Below are positions 38,201 to 47,969 of a stretch of 64,000 nucleotides of DNA, one piece after another. The first letter of the stretch is position 1; the number at the start of each line of letters is the position of its first letter. Source of the DNA: Sipunculus nudus (lineage: Eukaryota > Annelida > Sipuncula > Golfingiida > Sipunculidae); the NCBI GenBank assembly GCA_026874595.1, contig CM049306.1, forward strand, positions 35,914,019 to 35,978,018, given 5' to 3'. The notes beneath the pieces were generated by a model. That model made no database searches. It had not been told where the DNA came from and saw only the letters and a program-made list of their open reading frames with translations. The position numbers were made by a program, and so were the translations under genes.

Positions 38201-40464
38201 TACTACTGAGTTTGTTGCAGCCATGCTTTCATAGTTTTTGAATTAGCAAGCTGTTCTCATGTCTATGTCATGAATAATGAACAAGGCTTATACTTTAATG
38301 TAGCATCAAATCATCTCATCTTTATACTACTGAGTTTGTTGCAGCCATGCTTTCATAGTTTTTGAATTAGCAAGCTGTTCTCATGTCTATGTCATGAATA
38401 ATGAACAAGGCTTATACTTTAATGTAGCATCAAATCATCTCATCTTTATACTACTGAGTTTGTTGCAGCCATGCTTTCATAGTTTTTGAATTAGCAAGCT
38501 GTTCTCATGTCTATGTCATGAATAATGAACAAGGCTTATACTTTAATGTAGCATCAAATCATCTCATCTTTATACTACTGAGTTTGTTGCAGCCATGCTT
38601 TCATAGTTTTTGAATTAGCAAGCTGTTCTCATGTCTATGTCATGAATAATGAACAAGGCTTATACTTTAATGTAGCATCAAATCATCTCATCTTTATACT
38701 ACTGAGTTTGTTGCAGCCATGCTTTCATAGTTTTTGAATTAGCAAGCTGTTCTCATGTCTATGTCATGAATAATGAACAAGGCTTATACTTTAATGTAGC
38801 ATCAAATCATCTCATCTTTATACTACTGAGTTTGTTGCAGCCATGCTTTCATAGTTTTTGAATTAGCAAGCTGTTCTCATGTCTATGTCATGAATAATGA
38901 ACAAGGCTTATACTTTAATGTAGCATCAAATCATCTCATCTTCATACTACTGAGTTTGTTGCAGCCATGCTTTCATAGTTTTTGAATTAGCAAGCTGTTC
39001 TCATGTCTATGTCATGAATAATGAACAAGGCTTATACTTTAATGTAGCATCAAATCATCTCATCTTTATACTACTGAGTTTGTTGCAGCCATGCTTTCAT
39101 AGTTTTTGAATTAGCAAGCTGTTCTCATGTCTATGTCATGAATAATGAACAAGGCTTATACTTTAATGTAGCATCAAATCATCTCATCTTTATACTACTG
39201 AGTTTGTTGCAGCCATGCTTTCATAGTTTTTGAATTAGCAAGCTGTTCTCATGTCTATGTCATGAATAATGAACAAGGCTTATACTTTAATGTAGCATCA
39301 AATCATCTCATCTTTATACTACTGAGTTTGTTGCAGCCATGCTTTCATAGTTTTTGAATTAGCAAGCTGTTCTCATGTCTATGTCATGAATAATGAACAA
39401 GGCTTATACTTTAATGTAGCATCAAATCATCTCATCTTCATACTACTGAGTTTGTTGCAGCCATGCTTTCATAGTTTTTGAATTAGCAAGCTGTTCTCAT
39501 GTCTATGTCATGAATAATGAACAAGACTTATACTTTTTGTTTTTTGTGGCTCCTGAAGCATGTCTGGTGAATTAGACCAATAAAATAAAACCAAATTAAT
39601 CTGTGTTGGTTCTGGTGCACACATGTTCTTGTTAAGTGTATTGTTTGCATTTTGTTTGTTGAATTTTATTTGCAGTCTTGATTTCTAGCCAAACACTTGT
39701 AGGCTTGTTCATTTTTCATGAAATAGACATCAGAGCGGCTCACTGAATCAAAGTCTGTGAAAGCATGGTTGCTACAGACTTTGTAGTATGAAGATGAATC
39801 TTCCATGCCACTTTATATGTAGACTGTGGTTGACTTCATATTCACGGGTTTAACATTTCACAATTTTCAAACTTCATTGTTTTGTGTGGGTTCCATTTTC
39901 ACCATATTAATGACCTAAACACTGAGTGTGACCATTATTTTGTGAATTAATCAAATCAAATATTATGTGCACAAAAGCTGATCAACAAAAATATTGTTCA
40001 TTAATGGCAGATCATTTGAAAGATCGGATATCATTTTAAATATCAACCTTTGAACATACACAATCTATTTTTGTTCACAATGTCAAGCTTTTACTTTTCA
40101 GCTTTGCCTTCAACAATGGGAATTCTTATTCAAGAAGGTTTTATTTTCACGATATCTCCAATATCATGAATTTGATATCCTCGTGAACAAAAAGGCAATC
40201 ACAGTACATATAAAAGTGATGCATGGGCCATGCATGACCTACATTGACACTGGTACACTGTGTGAGTGATGACATTTGTTTATTAATTAATTGCAGCTTA
40301 TTGTGAAGGAGGTGAAGAAGATGATGGAGTCTGATCCGTCGGTCTCGTCTAGTGTGGTGATGAATGCAGTGCTCATTGATCACTACTTGTGGGACTACAG
40401 GAGGGAACATGCAGAGGAAACAGCCAAAATACCATTCCATAAAACCAGATGCATCTACTACTAA
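23258..40464 (+). CDS. QNG1: Queuosine 5'-phosphate N-glycosylase/hydrolase, nine coding exons
   Basis: Exons: 23258-23368, 27653-27753, 30268-30400, 30498-30647, 33722-33845, 35110-35224, 36087-36157, 36632-36699, 40297-40464 (stop TAA). They sum to 1041 bp, 346 residues, close to the vertebrate protein (341). All junctions keep frame (phases 0,2,0,0,1,2,1,0). Introns are GT-AG except intron 8, which is GC-AG. Landmarks shared with human C9orf64: [10 protein letters not shown] near the start, [15 protein letters not shown] (exons 2-3), GYW...[20 protein letters not shown] (exon 4), [13 protein letters not shown] and MFADYRIPQ (exons 6-7), EVEIRGCS (exon 8), LIDHYLWDY and the C-terminal RCIYY (exon 9). 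The family releases queuine from queuosine 5'-monophosphate for reuse by tRNA-guanine transglycosylase. The start ATG is the first in an exon that follows an acceptor, so the 5' UTR is spliced. Identification is confident; expression is not tested. Confidence 0.95.
23433..23702. mobile_element. 270-bp hAT-like MITE in QNG1 intron 1
   Basis: The left end CAGGGCGCGACATTAAAGTT pairs with the right end, whose complement is CAGAGCTTGACATTAACTTT. ATATA lies on both sides. The interior repeats GGCAAGTA words and has no coding capacity. The right half (from about 23587) has been copied into the 795-bp tandem units downstream. Confidence 0.65.
23587..26784. repeat. Tandem duplication, 795-bp unit, three copies (first one interrupted)
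   Basis: Units start at 23587, 25195 and 25990 with CTTGAATACAATCAATAATA. The second and third are exactly 795 bp apart and differ at only a handful of bases. The first is lengthened by the insertion at 23781-24637 and is more diverged. Each unit contains the right half of the hAT-like MITE and a left end of a second element (CAGGGTTCTCCACTAG at 23758, 25366 and 26161). Only the last has the matching inverted end CTAGTGGAGAACACTG (about 26836-26851). The unit therefore fuses two adjacent MITEs. The ORFs at 25175, 25583, 25970 and 26378 are copies of one another and not genes. Confidence 0.85.
23781..24637. mobile_element. Probable solo LTR inserted in the first 795-bp unit
   Basis: Comparison with the uninterrupted copies defines the insertion exactly. 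The empty site reads GCCAATATAGCC; here it is GCCAATAT, then TGTAACGTGAC...CTTGCTACA, then ATATAGCC. The ends are TG...CA with a 4-bp target duplication ATAT (5 bp AATAT if the final A is excluded). No RT, gag or primer site is present in 857 bp, so it looks like a solo LTR or a non-autonomous LTR element. On the minus strand AAGAAGGGGG resembles a polypurine tract preceding TGTAGCAGGG, so orientation is unsettled. A 12-G run lies at 24540-24551. Confidence 0.65.
27326..27341 (+). promoter_or_regulatory. CTCF-like motif upstream of QNG1 exon 2
   Basis: CCAGTAGATGGCAGCA fits the core CCASYAGRKGGCRS at every position and lies in non-repetitive intron sequence about 310 bp before exon 2. A second isolated match is CCGACAGGTGGCGCTT at 50661-50676. 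Binding is inferred only. Confidence 0.4.
28588..30020. repeat. Repeat element with eight-copy 145-bp tandem core, QNG1 intron 2
   Basis: The left end is a hairpin (GGGCCCCGCTT ... AAGCGGTGCCC), followed by CCTATAGTGATCACCGTGTC. Units carrying GATAACTCAACAAC, CTTTCCCAAATTCACAGGGA, TGATTGGTACCTATGAGGGC and TTGGAATTCCAATATGGC start near 28669, 28814, 28957, 29103, 29247, 29393, 29537 and 29683. The block fades into a GCAGGGCCCTCTGAGG edge near 29985. Open frames across it simply follow the repeat. Confidence 0.85.
31240..32530. repeat. 33-bp minisatellite with 429-bp higher-order repeat, QNG1 intron 4
   Basis: About 39 units of GGCCTCTGAGGGTGGTGACT + TTGCCTTGGTTTT. Variant units recur at a fixed 429 bp (13 x 33): GAGATTGGTGACT at 31549 and 31978, GAGATTGGTGA at 31681 and 32110, GAGGGAGGTG / AAGGGAGGTG near 31516 and 31945. 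A CTCGTAGGG variant at 31842 recurs after 427 bp, explained by a 2-bp loss near 32171. Because 33 is a multiple of three, several frames stay open on both strands. The minus-strand frame would give 11-residue Ser/Pro/Lys repeats ([11 protein letters not shown]). The block lies wholly inside an intron, so I call no gene. Confidence 0.9.
32745..33625. repeat. Six-copy ~150-bp tandem array, QNG1 intron 4
   Basis: Units begin TTCCTAAATATTATCC near 32749, 32897, 33051, 33203, 33355 and 33512. Each continues TTTCATTCAAATTT, GTGATTGCTCTCATGC, TTGGTTGGGATTGGTTTT, then a CTGTCTGT simple repeat. The array directly follows the 33-bp minisatellite and ends about 95 bp before exon 5. Confidence 0.85.
33968..34985. 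repeat. Dispersed ~1-kb repeat, QNG1 intron 5
   Basis: Starts near ATCCACCAAAACAAAGTTTT and GCGGATACTAGG and ends near GGCGGATACACATAGTTGCT and ACTACCCGTATTCTTG. It contains internal ~120-300-bp modules with GTTTGACTTATC..CCTGAAATTT and the palindrome AGGTGGCGCCACCT (34813-34826). Partial copies lie at 35585-35880 (same intron region, after exon 6) and 46990-47485. No coding capacity is seen. Confidence 0.7.
35585..35905. repeat. Partial copy of the dispersed 1-kb repeat plus (ATT)n, QNG1 intron 6
   Basis: Matches the 3' end of the repeat at 33968-34985: GCACAGCATCCTTCTGTTTG, GTGGCGCCACCTACA, CTGCAGACATCCATGCTTAT, ends ACTACCCGTATTCTAGT. An (ATT)n tract follows at 35891-35907. Confidence 0.75.
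36700..36705 (+). other. Non-canonical GC splice donor of QNG1 intron 8
   Basis: Exon 8 ends ...GTTACAGAG and the intron begins GCAAGT. Protein alignment needs this junction (GCSIHVTE joined to LIVKEV at 40297). A GT five bases further in would break the frame. The donor is otherwise an excellent match (AG|GCAAGT), as expected for the minor GC-AG class. Intron 8 is 3597 bp and contains the 124-bp array. Confidence 0.85.
37805..39540. repeat. 14-copy 124-bp tandem array, QNG1 intron 8
   Basis: Units starting TAGCATCAAATCATCTCATC occur every 124 bp exactly: 37805, 37929, 38053 and so on to 39417. The first and last copies are slightly diverged at their outer edges. Interior copies are nearly identical, with one recurrent C/T difference: CTTCATAC in copies 1, 4, 10 and 14; CTTTATAC elsewhere. 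There are no spacers, so this is a satellite-type array and not a CRISPR. Stops occur in all frames of a unit. Confidence 0.97.
39747..39799. repeat. Inverted diverged partial copy of the 124-bp unit
   Basis: GTGAAAGCATGG.TGC and TAGTATGAAGATGA are the reverse complement of the unit's TTCATACTACTGAG...GCCATGCTTTCATAG part, alignable over about 53 bp with roughly ten differences. It lies about 210 bp after the array. It could be the other terminus of an element of which the array is the expanded core. Confidence 0.6.
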
Positions 40465-43400
40465 GTCATATTGCTCAGGACTCTATTATACACACAAAAG
40501 CAGGGAAAAATTGTTGATTATTAATATATAGATTATAGCAGTGATGTCGGAGATGTCCAGAATTTGACTAGAGTCCACTTTTCTAGGGAGTCAGACTTAC
40601 GACTTGAAGGTACTGTACTTAGACTTGTACTCAACCTCGGAGGTAATGACTTGAGAAATCCATCTCGAGTCCAGGAGAATAAAGCTATGTCATTTATATA
40701 CATGCATGAACTACCAACAGAATATTAAGTATACAGAATTAGACTATATTTGTAACCAAAATTTAGTTCGGCATCAGGAGTCAAAGGTAATCTAACATTC
40801 TTGTAATAGGCAACTTAAAATACAGGTGATAATCTGAAATAAACATTTACGTTTCGACCAGGGGGATATATATTGGACTTGGACTTGGGTTCCAAGTGAC
40901 TCAGACTCAAAGAAGATGTACTTGGACAGAAACTTGGACTTTAGTCTCTGGACTTGACCATATCACTGGATTACAGGCTCTCCAGCCTCCCTACATTTCC
41001 TTAATCTTTTGTCTGTCCAATTTTCCATACTTTTTCTTCAACATGCACACTTTTTCTTTACTTTCCTGTATCACTCTGCCATATGCAGTTTCAAAATGTT
41101 GTGATTTTCTGGGGAAGTGTGCTTGTGTAATTATTTGTAAACTATTTTGGCACTGTGATCTCGACTCCATAGAGGGACTAAAAGGAGTTCTTACAGGGTC
41201 TTGTTTTTCTAAATGCATAAAAATGCTTTTTTTTGTGTATGAAAAATGAGTATTATTTATATTGTTATGTGCATGTGTTTCAGTCCTTTATTAATTCATT
41301 TTAGTTATGTTTTCCGACTTTTACTTTTATCTATTACTACCATTGTCTCACTTTATATAGGGTTGTGCCTGAAAGCATGTTAAAACCATTTTGATTAACT
41401 ATATGATATTCATCATAGGTAATTGATCCCAAGAGGTGCACTTATTAAAATTTACATACATGTGCCTGCTTGAGTACAAACGAGATATGGTGGATAACAC
41501 ATAAATGCTCTTGAATAAATTGCTTAATAGCTTTTTTGACCAATTAATGCAGGGCTGGTCACAACATATGCCCAAAACTAATTACTTAGGGTCACTTCTT
41601 GCCTTAAATACCCTACTGCATGTAAATTTACAGAAAAGCGGAGTTCGTAAAAAGCCACATAAAACATGCTTAGGCATAGGATATCACCTGCCTGTGGTTT
41701 TAAAGGTACATTTAACACAATTGCAAACACATTTAATATGTATTATGTTCATAGGAATGTGCAAACAACACCTCAGGTAACCAAAAGATAGTGGAAGAAT
41801 ATTGTTTAAATCATAACAAGGATGTAAACAAAAATTAAAAGCTTTCAATAATACCCCTTCATCAGCTCCAGGCTACATTGTAGATATACTGTTGTACATT
41901 ATTCCTACATTGTTATATATGAAACCAATAAGCTAATTAACTAGTGGCTTTCATTTAAGGCCCATTTTTTTAGCATTATATGTACAAAGAATATGAAGTA
42001 ACGTTGTGTACTACATATATTTTCAGTACTGATTTTGATTCAAAAGTGTTATAAAGTTTTCGTCTTAGCTAACACCCACGTTTGAAGACAAAGTAATAGG
42101 TTCTATTATATAATAAATTATATTTAGCATTCAAGTATCACAGCACCTGTGCAAATGTAATTGCTTTTTTATCTTCAGATTTTTATGTCTTAAAACCAGA
42201 AACATTGTGATAGATTTGCACTAGCTTTGAAGAAATCAAAAACCTTAGTTCTGAAAATGTCCTTTAGGATAAAGTTTATAAACTCAAAATATCTGATGAA
42301 CCACACGTATATACCAAACATCCTGTTCTCTTTTGTATTGTGATTGCCATCTTCATTCATGTCTAAGTACAATTTATGGTTGTTTTTTAACTTAATATTT
42401 TGACATTTTTACACTGTGTTACATTACATCTTGTGTTATAAAAAATTCCTTTGTTACAATGAGCTTATTCTTTTTAGAATGTTTTATTGATATACATTTT
42501 GGTATAGTCAGTTATTCAGAGAGCGTTATTTTTATGCGCTAGGATAAAATTGTAAAAATACATTTCATGTAGCAGTGAAAAGTCTCGCTTAGTCAGAATT
42601 TGTGACAAAAATCGGCAGAATTTAGTTATAATAACAAAAATATTTGTATGTGTTTGTGCTATTATCTTCTAATTGATCAGAACACTGCCAAAATGTAAGG
42701 ATACAGGGTTTCACTTATGAATGAGTAATAAAAGTTAATTATTGTATAGAAGTCATTGTGCTGTCGAAGTAATTAATAAAAATGCTGAAACGTGAAGTAC
42801 CTTAAAATATCCACTGTTCTGAAGGAAGACAGTAAGTTTTGTAACTTTTGAAGAAGACAATTCTAAGACAGCTCCATCTGTAGAAAGAAATAACTGCTTT
42901 GATATTGTTAGAGACATGCATTTGTTAAAGAATATCTTAAGAATGAAATTGAAATATTTTAAAGGGTAAAATTAGTTAATTTTAACGTATATCAAGCTAG
43001 GTAAGTCTGCAGATGTAAAGCATACTATCATCAGTGTCTGTAAAGTTACAAATACATGATAAATAAAAGATATATGGCAAACCGGGCTGGATTGAATACT
43101 GATGAAGGGGGTTCAGAATGGACTTTAATATTACAAAAGGGCATTTATTGTTAGATCTTTACAGCACTGCTGTGTATGTAAAATTGTTGTTGACCAGGTT
43201 TTGAATACAAGATTCTTTAGTCTGAATTCTGTCAATTTCATATGCCAAGTGAATTCAAGATACAGAAGTGTATATGTTCATGTACTGTAGAGGCAATAAA
43301 TGACTGCAGTAATTGGTCAATTTTCAGAGCATGTAAAATTGATTTATATGAATATGGCCTGCCATTAATATACCTTTTCTGATTATCCACCCAGTTTTAC

Positions 43401-43605
43401 GTTTTTGTAATTAAATGGGCCCATATTCTCATATTTGCAATATTTGTAGGTAAATCTGTTGTATAAGTATTGAATGTGCAGTTTATAAGAATTATTTTGT
43501 ATAGTTGCCACATGCTTGCCAAATTAAAGTATACTCATTTTAAATAATAGGTCGACTTCAATTTTTTCCACAGGGAAGCGTAGCGAAGCAGCAGGTGGAA
43601 TATAC
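40465..43605. other. QNG1 3' flank: candidate polyadenylation signals, no other gene seen
   Basis: AATAAA occurs at 40678-40683 (about 215 bp after the stop), 42727-42732, 42775-42780 and 43295-43300; which one is used cannot be decided here. The segment 40540-40960 is rich in GACTTGGACT/GACTTGAG words that recur near 54740-54840, so it is a dispersed repeat. No exon-like frame with splice sites was found in the rest. Confidence 0.45.
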
Positions 43606-43611
43606 ATTATA

Positions 43612-44966
43612 CAGTAGAACGTCGAATATCCGAACACCATTTATCCGAAGAGTCGTTCATCCGAAATAAATAACGAAGAACCGAAATTTTGACCATTTAT
43701 CCGAAATCTGAACAATGACAAAAAATATCAAATTAAAATGGTATAAAAGATCGTCTGATTCAAAACAAAAGTAGCAACTTAAGCGGTGATACATATTGCT
43801 GACTGATTAATGCCGAGCGTAGGCAGTAGGTGAAATCACCGCCACGCCGGCCGGGGTTGTCCTCGCTTTAATCAGAATGCCCAGGCCGGGGTAATGAACC
43901 TGTACAAACAAAATGTTACAACAGATCATAACTGAGTAGCCGACCGCAGGTTGTAGGTGTGATAAACTCAGCCTCGCTGATCCGTGTAGTCCTCAGCTCA
44001 GCTTGAGCAGGGTGGCTTTAAAGGATAGCTTTGATCTTCGTTCCGGTAGTCGCCTAGGCCTTGAGTAAAATGGTGAGCATTAGTTTAATTTATATGCGCC
44101 TCCGTTATTTACTCGCAAAGTCTATTGGCCAGATTATTTCTACTCAATATATGGGAATTTTGATTAGCTAGAATCACTGCTTACGACTGCCGTTGAGGAA
44201 GTCTGAGCTTTTTATAAACCATGCTACGAGGCTGATTAAACCATTGTGATAGTCAATGTCAATACGATTTACTGCTCATCCTGATTATTCTCCACGTGAA
44301 TTTTTACCTACTGTTAACTCTTACTCGTCAAAAAAGTCACGTAAGCGCCATGTCCTGTCAGTTGATGACATACTTTCGATATTGCAAGACTTGACGCGTG
44401 TACCAAGCCAGCTGACCTTGCCAGAGAATTCAATGTCGAAAGATCTATGATCAGTGACATTTACGTTTCGTTTCATTTATTTGAAATAAAAATGTGTACA
44501 TAAACTTGTTAACTTGTACATTCAACCGATTCTCTCGCTTGCCATTTCAATAAAAATACAGTAAATGTTTAAAGGTTCCTGTGATTAACCTATCTGCCGA
44601 GAGATGGCAGCACTTTCGAGGTCATGGCAGGTCATTCTAGTTGTCATGGCAGCCACGCGTGACATGATGTAGTTACGATACCGATTGTTTCCAGCGCAGA
44701 GCTGTTTAGCAATAATTATATTTTTATATAATAATGTGTTCTATATGGTGAATTTATTAAATCATATAAAAAATGTTATAATATATTGTCACGTTTATCA
44801 GGGGCCAGCTTCATCAATTTGGGTCAGTTAGTATCTGGTAATGTCCCTAACTCGGCGGTAGACCTAATCACGTTGATTCATAGAGCAAATTCATGCGAAA
44901 TCATTCATCGTTCATCCGAACAAAAAGCTTGTCCCCCGAGGCTTTCGGATAAACGACGCTCTACTT
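43612..44966. mobile_element. pogo/Tigger-like DNA transposon, decayed
   Basis: The left end CAGTAGAACGTCGAATATCCG mirrors the right end, whose complement reads AAGTAGAGCGTCGTTTATCC. Both are flanked by TA (43610-43611 and 44967-44968), the Tc1/mariner-superfamily target. Subterminal TTCATCCGAA words repeat on both sides. TIRs of this form (CAGTAGAACCTCG-TTATCCG type) are typical of the pogo/Tigger group. At 1355 bp it is shorter than a full element, and only the N-terminal part of the transposase is recognisable. Confidence 0.8.
44256..44465 (+). pseudogene. Transposase N-terminal remnant, CENP-B/pogo-type HTH, frameshifted
   Basis: The plus-strand frame contains KKSRKRHVLSVDDILSILQDL, the start of the CENP-B-type helix-turn-helix DNA-binding domain of pogo/Tigger transposases. 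The homology then moves to another frame near 44415, where LAREFNV and MISDIY can be read (second half of the HTH). The catalytic DDE part is absent. The fragment lies between the TIRs at 43612 and 44966. Non-functional. Confidence 0.65.
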
Positions 44967-45411
44967 TATAAGATTAGCCAAAGTAATGAGGAATCGGGTA
45001 CATCTGAACTAGAGAATGAAAAAAAAAATTGTTCTATACATAGGTGAATGTTAATGGCATTTGTTAGGTCACATAATGATTTTTGGATTTTCTAGGAATT
45101 TTCGATTTTAAACCAAATGTCATATAAGAATTTCTAAAAAAAAAAATGCTACTCGTGTCCACTTCTAATTTCAATAACATGGGTAACTATATGGGCTAAT
45201 TACATTTTGGTGACAAATTAGTTTTGGACTTCGATCATTATATTTTGAGTTTTTAAAGAAACAACCGTTATGCGACGCCGTATCACAGAATGTTGCGCTT
45301 ATATCTACTTGTACATAATAGCAGGTGTATCCCATGGGTCTCCTGATCTGATTAGGTTTTTGTAACATACCTGAATGATTTTTGGATTTATTATGAATTG
45401 TTCAAGTTTTT

Positions 45412-46480
45412 TTGTTCAGCTCAGCTGACTGAAAATCATCTGAGCTATAGCGATCACTCTTTGTCCGTCGTACGATTGTCTGCCGTTAACAGGGCACAAA
45501 TCGTAACCGCTGACCCAAGAAGATTTTAAGTGAACATTCATGGAAGACAATCAAAATATCCTCGGAAACCTATATCCTACGAGCTATGAGGCTTGTAGGT
45601 ACCCCCCCCCCCCCCCGAATAATTAAAAATTTGATACAAAACCTCCAGTATTTTTATAATTAATGCATAGATTGTCATAAATCTTGCCTTGAATATTGAC
45701 CATGACTAGTTTTGTCAGTTCCTTAAAACTGGCTGCGCCACCTGTATTTTTCTATTTTTTTATTAAGACCATAATATGACAGTTGTCACGTCAGTTCCTG
45801 AGATATGGTTTCATGTAGCGTCCCGGAACCTGGTGTGTTTATAAGTTCAGCTGACTATACTGCGCGTCATTTGAGCTATAGCGACCACCCCCGGCCGGCC
45901 GTCCGTTAACAGGGTACAAATCGTAACCGTTGGACCTAGAATCTTTTACCTTGACATCGTCTGAGGACCATGAAAAATCCCCTTTGAAACCTAATTTAGG
46001 TCTCTGGTACCCATATCCTCCCGGGTTATGGGGCTCGTAAGTATCCTGCAGAATAATTAAAAATTTGATACAAAAGCTCCAGTATCTGAATAACTAATTC
46101 ATGATAGACATGGTTCTTTGCATGCATATTGATCGTGGGGTGTTTCAATAATTTCCGCAATTTTTTTCGAATTTCATGCTATTTTTGTTTGTCTATTTTT
46201 GACAAATGAAACGGTTGTCCATGAACTGGGCACAAATCCTAACCGTTGGCCCTAGAATATTCTAAATTGAAATCCTGGGAGGTCCATGAAAAATCTCCAT
46301 GGAAAAATAAAAATTAGGTCTCTGTTACCCATATCCTCTGAGCTGTGGGGCTCGTAAATACCCCCAGAAAAAAATAAATAGTTGGTACGAAAGCTCCAGT
46401 ATCTGAATACTTAATGCTCTGATGGCCATGATTCTTTGCATGCATAGCGATCATATAGTGTTTCATCAATTCCTTCAGAT
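45412..46480 (-). repeat. Inverted, tandem copies of the hairpin-ended repeat family
   Basis: AGCTCAGCTGACTGAAAATCATCTGAGCTATAG-type ends at about 45417 and 45846 are the reverse complement of the ends at 8714-8745 and 12657-12685. They are followed by TTTGTCCGTCGT and CCGTTAACAGGGCACAAATC (45483, 45904), complementary to the GTGCCCTGTTAACGG near 12604. A third, end-less copy begins near 46205. Period about 300-430 bp. A 15-C run is at 45602-45616. Confidence 0.7.
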
Positions 46481-47490
46481 TGGTGGCGCCACCTCTAATT
46501 TTTCGAAACTTACGCTTTTTAGCGAACCTGTGAGCTTATGCGATGGCGCAGCGTCGTCCGTCCGTCGTCCGCCGTCCAGGGCTGGCTTTCCGCCGTCCAT
46601 GGCTGTAAGTCAGAAACTGTCGGAGCTAGCAGCTCCAAATTACATGTAAGAATTAGTCACATGTGAAACTTGTGTCCTGGAGCTAACTATTGGGTATCTG
46701 CATTAATTTAGATTTTATAGAGAAAAAGCTTAAAAACCTTTAAAAATCTTCTTCTCAGAAACTGTCCAGCCAAATTGTCCAATATTTCACAGAAATGATC
46801 CCTGGAACAATCTCTCTCAAATTTGATCGAATGGTTTCAGTTTGGAGAGTTTTGGCCGAGTTACAGGAGGTTGAACTTGGTCATCTGTCCAAAAAAGCAC
46901 ACTAAAATTAAAATCTCAGAAACGACTAGAGTTATAATCACCAAATTTTATACCAATGTTTGTCACATATGTCATATCTGATTTTGAGGTATTGGTGGCG
47001 CCACCTACATTGATGTGTTTTTTACAAGCGAAAATGTAATTTGTTAACTCTTCTAGCTTATACACTGATTTATAATGAAACTGTTAAGCTGATTGGTTTA
47101 AACTTTACAAGAATTATTCTATGGTAGGGTTCTGCCAGTCTTATAAGAATAGATTGGGTAAATAAATTTTGCACAAATGTAGCCCTTTGATAGCTTTATA
47201 ACATACACTAAAACTGGTGGCGCCACCTGCAACCATTTTTGCACAGCGTTCATCTGTTCATCTGCCTTGGGATAATATCACTCATATCTAAGCAGTGGTT
47301 TGACTTATCCACCTTAAATTTTGCAGGTTGATACATCCTGGACGCTGCAGACATCCATGCTGTTAATATGCAACACACCTCACTCTATTCCCCTTGCCAC
47401 TTAATCCATGCCTCACTTCACCCGTCCCACTCAGATTTTTTTGCGGATACACATTGTCGCTTGTCGACTACCCATATGCTAGTTTTAAAA
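46480..47490. repeat. Copy of the dispersed 1-kb repeat with GGCGCC palindromes
   Basis: GGTGGCGCCACC occurs at 46482, 46994 and 47216. The right end (CTGCAGACATCCATGCT..., GACTACCCATATGCTAG) matches the repeat ends at 34970 and 35880. GTCCGTCCGTCGTCCGCCGT occurs at 46557-46576. No coding capacity is seen. Confidence 0.65.
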
Positions 47491-47910
47491 TGTCCTAGTC
47501 TGAAACTTGCAGGTCCAAAAAGTCCATTTTGCTGGAATCATAATGACTAAGGTAAATATGCAGGACATAAGAGGATCAATATTAAATTTTATAAATAAAC
47601 CTCCATTCATACTCCCAAACATTGTACAGGTTCGCATTAGGCCTGTAGGCCTTGTTAATGTCTGTTTTTAGACCTTCAAATGGAGTGGTTGTCCGTTAAC
47701 ATGGCGTAAATTGTAACCATTGGACTTAGAATCTTTTTATTTGACATACAGGGAGGACCATGAAAAATCTCCATGGAAACCTTAAATTAGGTCAGGCGTA
47801 TGATTGCAAAGCATTATTTATTCCGTATAGACCTTACCACAATTACACTCATGTTTATGTAATTTGCCCAGAAACATTATGTATTATAAACTTTATACAC
47901 TTTCTTATAA

Positions 47911-47914
<4 letters not shown>

Positions 47915-47962
<48 letters not shown>
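47915..47962. repeat. (AT)n microsatellite
   Basis: An uninterrupted AT dinucleotide tract. The 84-residue plus ORF across it is an artefact. Confidence 0.95.
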
Positions 47963-47963
<1 letters not shown>

Positions 47964-47969
47964 CAAAGC

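Noticed and set aside
37805-39540. CRISPR-like regular array
   Set aside because: Units are contiguous 124-bp copies with no variable spacers, in a eukaryotic intron.
44597-44610. CCGAGAGATGGCAG as a further CTCF-like site
   Set aside because: Two core mismatches and inside a decayed transposon; weaker than the other matches.
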